Assembly: GCA_016929355.1 (NCBI GenBank)
Contig: JAFGJA010000383.1
Location: 1 to 30,802 of the forward strand
Direction of reading: 5' to 3'
DNA length: 30,802 nucleotides
Source: Anaerolineae bacterium
Lineage (GTDB): Bacteria; Chloroflexota; Anaerolineae; Aggregatilineales; Aggregatilineaceae
Both the position numbers and the translations under genes were made by a program. The notes beneath the pieces are model-generated. The model was given only the letters and a program-made list of their open reading frames with translations. It was not told where the DNA came from and made no database searches. Positions 25,231-30,802 of this stretch are shown piece by piece; positions within the stretch are counted from its first letter, which is position 1; every line of letters starts with the position of its first letter.

Positions 25231-27060
25231 TTACTCCTGTTCCAATAAAGCGTTGACCATCCAGCGCGGACTGAGCGGCATTCCATCGGCAAAGGCCAGC
25301 GACACAATCCGCCCGGCCAACTCAGGATATTCCATGCGCAAAATCATCGCCATTTGCCCATCCGAGTTATTTTCCACCACGTAAATCCGGTCATGGTTGG
25401 CAATAAATTTGCGTGTCACATCGTTGAGCGGCAGCGCGCGCAGCCGTAAATAGCTGGTAGCAAGCCTGTGTTCGGCCTGCAAGCGATCCCGGCCTTCGAT
25501 GACACACCCATCGCTGGTCCCGTAGGCAATGATCCCGATCGCCGCGCCCGCCACCTGATCCACTACCGGCTGCGGCACTAGGCCGCGCCCCGTATCAAAT
25601 TTGCGATTCAGCCGCGCCATATTCGCCAGCCAATCTTCGCTGCGTTCGCTGTAGATCGCGCGTTCATCGTGGCCGGTTCCACGCACAAAATAAGCAGCCA
25701 ACGGATGATCAGTGCCGGGCAAGGTCCGCGCCGCAATCCCGTCACCGTCTTTATCTTCATAGCGCCAGAATTTGCCCTCGCGTTCAATATCCTCGGCGGT
25801 GACCAGTTTGCCCCGATCCATCGGCACATCGGGATATGCAAAGGGTTTGCTCATCCAGAGATTCATGCCCAGATCAAGATCGCTCAACACAAAGACTAAC
25901 GTCTGAAGTTGTTCCGCCAGATCAAACGCTTTCCAGCCAAATTCAAAGGCTTCGCTGAGGTCATTCGGGAATAAGACCGGGTGTTTGGTGTCACCGTGTC
26001 CGAGGAAATACGCGGCCAGCACATCCCCTTGCGAGGTGCGCGTGGGTAGGCCGGTGCTCGGTCCCATACGCTGCACGTTCCAGATCACCGAAGGGATTTC
26101 GGCGAAATACGCCAGCCCCGCAAACTCGCTCATCAGCGACATACCGGGGCCAGAGGTCGAGGTCATGGCGCGTGCGCCAGCCCAACCCGCGCCGATCACC
26201 ATCCCAATCGCGGCTAACTCATCTTCGGCCTGCACAATGGCGTAGGTCGCATCGCCCGTGTTGGGATCGGTTCGCATATCAGCCAGATACGCGCGCACCG
26301 CATCGATCATGCCGGTGGAAGGCGTGATCGGATACCAGGCAATAAACGACACCCCACCAAAAACAGCGCCTAATGCACCGGCTGAATTGCCATCCAACAG
26401 CAACATACCATCTGTCTTATCCATCCGGGCCACTTTGAACGGATCGCGTTTGGCGAGATTATCCTGCGCCCACTCATACCCGGCCCGCACCGCCGCCATA
26501 TTCATATTGATCGGCTTTGCACGCCCGCCAAAGTGGAAATCCAACGCAAACCCGATATCATCTAGATCAATTTCGATAATGGTCGCCAGCGCACCCACGT
26601 AGATCATATTTTCCACGTAGGATTTGAGATTACCGGGCACATCAAGTTCATCGATCAGGTCTTTGACCGGCAGCGCATAATATGTAATATCTTCCCGGTC
26701 TTCGCGGACTTTCCATTCACTGCGGTAAAGACATATACCGCCGCTCGTGACTTTCTGGACATCCTCTTCAAAGGTGTCGCGGTTCATCGCCACCATAATG
26801 TGAACATCTTCCATCCGTGCGATATAGCCATCTTTGCTCACACGAATCGTGAACCAGGTGGGTAAACCTTGAATGTTCGAGGGGAAAATGTTCTTGCCGC
26901 TAATGGGGATCCCCATGCGAAAGATCGCGCGGAGTAGCGCAGTGTTGGCGGTCTGGCTGCCGGACCCATTCACCGTGGCGATCATGATCTGGAAATCGTT
27001 TATGATCGGTTCGGGTTCCGCCATCAGCGATTCTGCTGGAGAACTCTGGACATCACTCAT
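25231..27060 (-). CDS. korA: 2-oxoacid:ferredoxin oxidoreductase, fused gamma-alpha subunit
   Basis: 609 residues combining the gamma domain (about 20-190, with IATVNGSGSQTANTALLRA) and the alpha domain. The latter holds the YPITPST motif (about 243-249), the hallmark of these enzymes, and later SGPGMSLMSEFAGLAYFAE. KorA-type fusion order and length fit the two-subunit KorAB class. It pairs with the adjacent beta subunit, and the complex should be cytosolic. It could be specific for 2-oxoglutarate in a reductive or oxidative citric-acid cycle, or for a branched-chain oxoacid; the sequence alone does not settle this. GGGAG precedes the ATG. A GntR regulator gene is 79 bases upstream on the same strand. 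Confidence 0.92.
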   Translation of the reverse strand: MSDVQSSPAESLMAEPEPIINDFQIMIATVNGSGSQTANTALLRAIFRMGIPISGKNIFPSNIQGLPTWFTIRVSKDGYIARMEDVHIMVAMNRDTFEEDVQKVTSGGICLYRSEWKVREDREDITYYALPVKDLIDELDVPGNLKSYVENMIYVGALATIIEIDLDDIGFALDFHFGGRAKPINMNMAAVRAGYEWAQDNLAKRDPFKVARMDKTDGMLLLDGNSAGALGAVFGGVSFIAWYPITPSTGMIDAVRAYLADMRTDPNTGDATYAIVQAEDELAAIGMVIGAGWAGARAMTSTSGPGMSLMSEFAGLAYFAEIPSVIWNVQRMGPSTGLPTRTSQGDVLAAYFLGHGDTKHPVLFPNDLSEAFEFGWKAFDLAEQLQTLVFVLSDLDLGMNLWMSKPFAYPDVPMDRGKLVTAEDIEREGKFWRYEDKDGDGIAARTLPGTDHPLAAYFVRGTGHDERAIYSERSEDWLANMARLNRKFDTGRGLVPQPVVDQVAGAAIGIIAYGTSDGCVIEGRDRLQAEHRLATSYLRLRALPLNDVTRKFIANHDRIYVVENNSDGQMAMILRMEYPELAGRIVSLAFADGMPLSPRWMVNALLEQE

Positions 27061-27085
27061 AATCTCGTTTTTGCTCCCTGCCTAG

Positions 27086-27111
27086 CTGTACAGTTTTTGA
27101 TTTAATCTGAT
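27086..27111. promoter_or_regulatory. Motifs shared with the GntR upstream region, ahead of korA
   Basis: CTGTACAG (27086-27093, a palindrome) and AATCTGAT (about 27104-27111) lie in the korA upstream gap. TGTACAG and AATCTGAT both recur upstream of the gntR gene. This suggests one regulator acting on both, but the words are short. Confidence 0.3.
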
Positions 27112-27139
27112 GCAGTACGGACAATGCGACCGACAAAGG

Positions 27140-27862
27140 CTATTCAAAAAAATGTGTAATTGGCGCTGACCTTTCTTTAATTTCTTTAGGCGATGGCTGA
27201 TCTTGCTCCGGGCTGTAACGTAATAAGTTCATGTGCTCCTGCAAGGCCCGATGCCCCCCGTCAAAATCCCCGCGCGCCACACATTCGACCATGTGCTCGT
27301 GATAATCCCATACCTCGCGGTGATAGGAAATATCCGCATAGATCGCCAACCCGAAAGCTTGATAGGCGTCCCAATACGCCTGCAAAATACCTTGCACAAA
27401 AGGATTATCCAGATGCACAAAGAACATCAGGTGCAATGCGCGGTGTTCGTTGAAGGGCACTTCAATCGGGATGCGGTTGAGTTTTTCGCGGGCGCAGGCA
27501 ACAAACTGGCGTAGCTTGGCGATTTCATCCGAGGTGAGTTTAGCAACCGCTTCGTGCCAGAAACTCAATTCAACACTGCGCCGCAGTCGAGAAAAATCCT
27601 GAAAATAGCCGCGATCCAGGCCGAGCGCATACAAGACACTGACGGTTGCCGCCGGACCAAAATCGAACGCTTGCACCTGGGTTCCGGTGCGGGGTTTGAT
27701 CTGCACCCAACCGAGCGCACGAGCTACCGCTAATTCTTCACGAATTTTGCTCACACTGACACCCAGTTCGGCGCTCAACTCATTGATCGTCGGCAGTTTA
27801 TCCCCGACCTCTAACTGGTGAGTGATGATGTAGCGTTGAATATCGGTATCCAGATCAGGCAT
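27140..27862 (-). CDS. GntR family regulator with FCD ligand-binding domain
   Basis: 240 residues. The N-terminal winged helix-turn-helix (about 3-72) includes GDKLPTINELSAELGVSVSKIREELAVARALGW, the GntR DNA-binding signature. The all-helical FCD domain (about 80-225) shows the metal or ligand-binding His pattern in FNEHRALHLMFF, YHREVWDYHEHM and ALQEHM. FCD regulators usually bind small organic acids. It lies just ahead of korAB on the same strand and has a palindromic site upstream of itself, so autoregulation and control of korAB by an oxoacid-type ligand is likely. The start lacks a strong ribosome binding site. Confidence 0.9.
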   Translation of the reverse strand: MPDLDTDIQRYIITHQLEVGDKLPTINELSAELGVSVSKIREELAVARALGWVQIKPRTGTQVQAFDFGPAATVSVLYALGLDRGYFQDFSRLRRSVELSFWHEAVAKLTSDEIAKLRQFVACAREKLNRIPIEVPFNEHRALHLMFFVHLDNPFVQGILQAYWDAYQAFGLAIYADISYHREVWDYHEHMVECVARGDFDGGHRALQEHMNLLRYSPEQDQPSPKEIKERSAPITHFFE

Positions 27863-27904
27863 CGGCCCAACTCAATTCAATGATAAAGTAACCCTTTGCC
27901 AATT

Positions 27905-27931
27905 CATCTGATCAATCTGATCAATCAGATG
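27905..27931. promoter_or_regulatory. Palindromic operator candidate upstream of gntR
   Basis: CATCTGAT (27905-27912) and ATCAGATG (27924-27931) form an 8-bp inverted repeat with an inner CTGATCAA repeat, 42-70 bases before the gntR start. It is close to a second dyad at 27939-27955. It is a good candidate for GntR binding, but no proof exists in sequence. Confidence 0.45.
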
Positions 27932-27938
27932 TATGGCA

Positions 27939-27955
27939 TTGTACAGAGTATACAA
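27939..27955. promoter_or_regulatory. TTGTA/TACAA dyad upstream of gntR
   Basis: TTGTA (27939-27943) and TACAA (27951-27955) are 5-bp inverted arms that enclose CAGAGTA. TTGTATACAA-like sites are a known type for FCD-class GntR regulators. It overlaps the left edge of the terminator of the preceding gene. Confidence 0.35.
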
Positions 27956-28000
27956 AAACACCGCCCGGAACGCAACCAGTAAATCGCGTCGGGCGGTGTT
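27952..28000 (-). terminator. Intrinsic terminator of the ABC-EamA-TatA operon
   Basis: An 11-bp perfect stem (AACACCGCCCG 27957-27967 with CGGGCGGTGTT 27990-28000) closes a 22-base loop that can itself pair (GAACGC with GCGTC). On the minus strand it ends in TTTTTG. It follows the tatA-like stop codon by about 65 bases. Confidence 0.8.
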
Positions 28001-28065
28001 TAGAAAAATATTCTTATCATTTTCTAAACAATAGCAAGGTTTTGTTTAGATCGCCAGCCGTGTTT

Positions 28066-28617
28066 TTAGTTTTTATGATCCGGCGCAGTCCACGCCACAT
28101 ACCGTTTGGGTTCTGAATCATCCGGCTGAGTCGTATCGGACGCAGCATCAGACGCGGCATCAGAGGCATTGTCAACCGCATCATCCGCGACAGATTCGCT
28201 GGCGGCAGCACGGGAGGTAGCGCCGTTGGGCTTGGGTGTAGCGGCTGGCGTTGTGTTGAATTTGATCGTGGTTCCCTTCGCGGGAACGGCGTCAACATCG
28301 CGCGTATTCGCCTCAATATCAATCGCGTTTTTGACCGTTTTCATGGTTTCGTTCATCACCCGTTTTTGCGGCGACAGATTCGTCGCCTGCTTCGCACCGA
28401 TTCCGAATTCGCGCGCCGCGTCGATGAGTTCTTTGCCATCATCGCCCAGGTCCGCTTCGATCTCGGCCATCATTTGCGCCCAATACTGCCGCAACTGCCG
28501 CATCCACAGCCCCAATTGACGCGCCCACTTCGCCGTGTTTTTCGGCCCGCCGATCACAAACATTGCCAGCAACACAATCAGGACTTCGGCCAAGCCGACG
28601 CCAAAAATGCCTTCCAT
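28066..28617 (-). CDS. TatA/TatB-like twin-arginine translocase component
   Basis: 183 residues from ATG 28617, with AGGA 8 bases upstream. The longer frame to 28731 overlaps the EamA gene and lacks a start signal. It begins with a short membrane helix (about 4-22, GVGLAEVLIVLLAMFVIGGPK) of the TatA/B type with the Phe-Gly hinge, then an amphipathic helix (WARQLGLWMRQLRQYWAQMM). The long tail (about 90-183) is low-complexity, Ala/Asp/Ser-rich with SDAASDAASD. A long tail favours TatB over TatA. No tatC is in the window. It closes an operon and is followed by an intrinsic terminator. Confidence 0.8.
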   Translation of the reverse strand: MEGIFGVGLAEVLIVLLAMFVIGGPKNTAKWARQLGLWMRQLRQYWAQMMAEIEADLGDDGKELIDAAREFGIGAKQATNLSPQKRVMNETMKTVKNAIDIEANTRDVDAVPAKGTTIKFNTTPAATPKPNGATSRAAASESVADDAVDNASDAASDAASDTTQPDDSEPKRYVAWTAPDHKN

Positions 28618-28634
28618 GATCTTTGTCCTACGCT

Positions 28635-29585
28635 CTATTCCGTCACGTCTTGTATTTTTTGTTCCTTGCTTGCCACGCCGATACCAACCAAAATCAGCGT
28701 TGCGCCCGCCAATTGTACCAGAACCGGCCATTCATTCAGAAAAATGATCGCCAACAATCCGCTGCCCACCGGTTCGACCAATGTCACAAGGCTTACATAG
28801 GCGGCGGGCAGATAGCCGAGCGCGTAGTTAAACGATGAGTGGCCGATCAACTGCGGGAACAAGCCCATCAGCAGCATCCAGAGATACGCTTTAGCGGGAA
28901 GACCCAACACTGGCTCGCCAGAGATAGCCACCGCGATCACCATCGTGATCGCCGCCACGCCATAAACCAGCCAGATATACACGACGACGCTCAACCGGGC
29001 GCGCAGATTGCGCCCGATGATCATGTAGATCGCCGCCATCAACGCCCCGATCAGGGCCAGACCATTCCCTAACAACGGTTCGTGGCGCGTTGGCGGATCG
29101 CCCACCTCACCACTGAGTCCGACCAGAATCCCGCCGCCGAGCGCGAAGATCAGCCCGATGATAATCCCGCGCCGCAAATGCTCATTCAGGAAAATCGGAG
29201 CCAGGATCGCCACCCAGAGCGGCGTCGTGGTGACGAGCGTCACACTGTTGACTACCGCCGTATATTCGAGTGACGTGATCCAGGTCGCAAAATGCAGCCC
29301 TAACACGATGCCCGATACCAGCGCCCATTTCAGATCACCAATGCCTACCGCGCGGACTTCGGCCCAATGGCGACGGATAACAATCGGGGTGAGAACCAGT
29401 GTTGCCACGCAGAGCCGCGCCGCCGCCAGCACCAGCGAGGGCGCGCCCTCATCTTGCGCCAGGCGGATAAAGATCGCGGCAGTCGATACAGCCAGCAAGC
29501 CAATCGCCAGCACGACATAAGGCCGCCAGTTGATCGCGGGGATGAGGTCCGGGTTTTCGGGTTGTGTTGTCGCGTGATCGGTCAT
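28635..29585 (-). CDS. EamA/DMT family transporter
   Basis: 316 residues with ten predicted membrane helices in two EamA halves. The N-terminal half includes RLAQDEGAPSLVLAAARL and the second AKAYLWMLLMGLFPQLIGHSSFNYALGYLPAAYVSLVTLVEPV, the standard signature of the drug/metabolite transporter family. Substrate is unknown; relatives export amino acids, sugars or other small metabolites. Its start ATG overlaps the stop codon of the ABC ATPase by four bases (ATGA), so translation is coupled. The tatA-like gene begins 17 bases downstream. It is not an ABC component, so the operon mixes two transport types. Confidence 0.92.
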   Translation of the reverse strand: MTDHATTQPENPDLIPAINWRPYVVLAIGLLAVSTAAIFIRLAQDEGAPSLVLAAARLCVATLVLTPIVIRRHWAEVRAVGIGDLKWALVSGIVLGLHFATWITSLEYTAVVNSVTLVTTTPLWVAILAPIFLNEHLRRGIIIGLIFALGGGILVGLSGEVGDPPTRHEPLLGNGLALIGALMAAIYMIIGRNLRARLSVVVYIWLVYGVAAITMVIAVAISGEPVLGLPAKAYLWMLLMGLFPQLIGHSSFNYALGYLPAAYVSLVTLVEPVGSGLLAIIFLNEWPVLVQLAGATLILVGIGVASKEQKIQDVTE

Positions 29586-30427
29586 GAATCCTCAAATAAG
29601 CGCGTGGGCTGGAAGTGCCCATTACGGCGGGGCAAAATGGCGCGCGCCTGTTGGTCCTGATTATAGATCACTTCCACCGGCATATTGTAGGAACGCGATA
29701 AGATTTCCTCGGTCAAGACCGTGTTTGGTGATCCCGCCGCGACGACACGCCCGCCTTTCATCAGCATGACCTGATCCGCGTAAAGCAGGGCGCTGTTGGG
29801 ATCATGCGAGGAGATAATGAACGAAATCCGCTCATCAGCCAGCCGGGACACGGTTTCCAGCACGAGATGTTGGTTACGCGGATCGAGATGGGCGGTGGGT
29901 TCGTCAAGCAATAACACATCGGTTTGCTGCGCCAGCCCGCGCGCAATGAGCGTCAATTGGCGCTCGCCGCCGCTCAGATCGGTATAGGCGCGCTCACGCA
30001 GCGCAGTCAAGCCCACCGTTGCGATAGCTTCATCCACAATCGCGCGATCTGCCTGTCCTGGCACACCGAGAAAACTCAGATACGGCGTGCGGCCCATCAA
30101 CACGACCTCAAACACATTATAGGCAAAAACCGGCGCGTGAATTTGCGGCACAAGGCCGACTCGCTGCGCGCGGTGATGGGCGGGCATCCGGTGCAGGTTC
30201 GCGCGCTGCTGATCCGCGCTGGTCAACCACACCTCGCCCGTATGCGGTTTGCGCACACCGCTCAGGATTTCGAGCAATGTCGTCTTGCCGCAGCCATTAT
30301 GACCGAGCAAATACAGGATCGAATTGGCCTCAGCCGCCAGACTCACATCATGTAGCACAGGCTGATCGGGCACATAACCATAACTCAAAGCATTGGCTTG
30401 GAGGATAACGTTTGAATTTATTTCCAT
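29582..30427 (-). CDS. ABC transporter ATP-binding protein (FecE/BtuD type)
   Basis: 281 residues from ATG 30427, giving a normal start ahead of LQANALSYGY. A longer frame to 30643 overlaps the permease and is rejected. Walker A is GHNGCGKT (about 42-49), the Q-loop Gln is at about 95, the signature is LSGGERQ (about 151-157), Walker B is VLLLDEPT (about 171-178) and the switch His is in SSHDP (about 208). NVFEVVLMGRTPYL is typical for iron-siderophore, haem and cobalamin importers. It overlaps the permease stop by 10 bases, so they are translationally coupled. A substrate-binding protein is expected beyond the right edge. Confidence 0.95.
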   Translation of the reverse strand: MEINSNVILQANALSYGYVPDQPVLHDVSLAAEANSILYLLGHNGCGKTTLLEILSGVRKPHTGEVWLTSADQQRANLHRMPAHHRAQRVGLVPQIHAPVFAYNVFEVVLMGRTPYLSFLGVPGQADRAIVDEAIATVGLTALRERAYTDLSGGERQLTLIARGLAQQTDVLLLDEPTAHLDPRNQHLVLETVSRLADERISFIISSHDPNSALLYADQVMLMKGGRVVAAGSPNTVLTEEILSRSYNMPVEVIYNQDQQARAILPRRNGHFQPTRLFEDS

Positions 30428-30802
30428 CCGGTTCGATTGACTCGCAGAATCACCAACAAAAGCGGCACACCCACGATCCCCGTGAGGACGCCGAGCGGGA
30501 CTTCGCTTTCCCACTGCGTGCGCGCTATTGTATCGATCAAAAGCAAAAATGTCGCGCCCAACGCCATCGATGCGGGGATCAGCCGTTGGTGATCCGGCCC
30601 GACCAGCGTGCGCGCCGCGTGCGGAATCACCAGCCCGACCCAACCGATCACGCCGCTAATGGATACGGCAGCGGCGGTCATCAGCGAGCTAAACACGATG
30701 ATCAGCAGTTTGAGTCGCACCGGATGCAGGCCGAGTGTTTGTGCCTCATTGTCACCGAGCGACAACACATTCAGCCGCCAGCGCACGCCCCACATAAAAA
30801 CC
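30418..30802 (-). CDS. FecCD family iron/B12-type ABC permease, C-terminal part
   Basis: The frame runs off the right edge and covers about 127 C-terminal residues. Matching family blocks are WRLNVLSLGDNEAQTLG, the cytosolic coupling region, AVSISGVIGWVGLVIPHAARTLVGPDHQRLIP, and the final helix ending in VPLLLVILRVNRTGWK. The motif GFVGLVVPH-like (here GWVGLVIPH) is the FecCD signature. The protein pairs with the ATPase downstream to import iron-siderophore, haem or cobalamin. The full product would be about 330 residues. It is cut by the window, not truncated in the genome. Confidence 0.93.
   Translation of the reverse strand, partial: VFMWGVRWRLNVLSLGDNEAQTLGLHPVRLKLLIIVFSSLMTAAAVSISGVIGWVGLVIPHAARTLVGPDHQRLIPASMALGATFLLLIDTIARTQWESEVPLGVLTGIVGVPLLLVILRVNRTGWK

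Noticed and set aside
30428..30643. N-terminal extension of the ABC ATPase
   Set aside because: It overlaps the permease gene in another frame, is unlike the family, and the ATG at 30427 fits the family start.

Overview
The window looks like chromosomal DNA from a member of the Chloroflexota (Anaerolineae-like). This is inferred from gene content and habits, not from a marker gene: RNase Y, a VanW/PGBD envelope protein, LysM/M23 hydrolases, a peptidase-MA-like secreted protein, soluble multi-GAF/PAS histidine kinases, a KorAB-type 2-oxoacid:ferredoxin oxidoreductase, and many short palindromic intergenic repeats. There is no tRNA, rRNA, CRISPR array, transposase or phage gene. Most genes are housekeeping.

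Layout. 1-3.4 kb: tail of an unknown gene, a luciferase-like flavin oxidoreductase (+), then recX-rny (-). 3.4-3.97 kb: a long gene-free stretch full of hairpins, ending on the minus strand in an intrinsic terminator only 11 bases before the recX start codon. This could be an attenuated leader or a separate small RNA and is the most interesting feature seen. 3.97-8.6 kb: a small unknown gene (+), radA, a DUF4256 gene and a VanW-family gene (all -). 8.8-11.8 kb (+): a membrane-anchored small protein, a LysM-M23 hydrolase and the DNA polymerase III delta' subunit. 11.96-15.7 kb (-): a GAF histidine kinase, rsmE and a GT39-like membrane glycosyltransferase. 15.8-19.7 kb (+): a HAD-IIA phosphatase, a degenerate peptidase-MA-like secreted protein, rlmN, a MoaD-like protein and a carboxymuconolactone decarboxylase-like protein. 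19.7-23.0 kb (-): a 1107-residue multi-sensor histidine kinase. 23.3-24.0 kb (+): a DUF2344 protein with a promoter that predicts a leaderless mRNA. 24.2-27.9 kb (-): korB, korA and a GntR/FCD regulator. 28.0-30.8 kb (-): an ABC permease (cut by the window end), its ATPase, an EamA transporter and a TatA/B-like protein, in one tightly packed operon.

Genes that plausibly work together are KorA with KorB, probably under the adjacent GntR regulator because motif words are shared upstream of both; the FecCD permease with its ATPase; and recX with rny as one transcript. Envelope functions recur (VanW, LysM-M23, GT39, TatA). Neither histidine kinase has a response regulator beside it.

Intergenic DNA carries two palindromic repeat families. 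One is a 66-79 bp double hairpin bounded by TAGGGG/CCCCTA, present three times; two copies show a compensatory base-pair change. The other is a larger G/C-rich inverted repeat. No clearly new multi-gene defence or metabolic system was seen.
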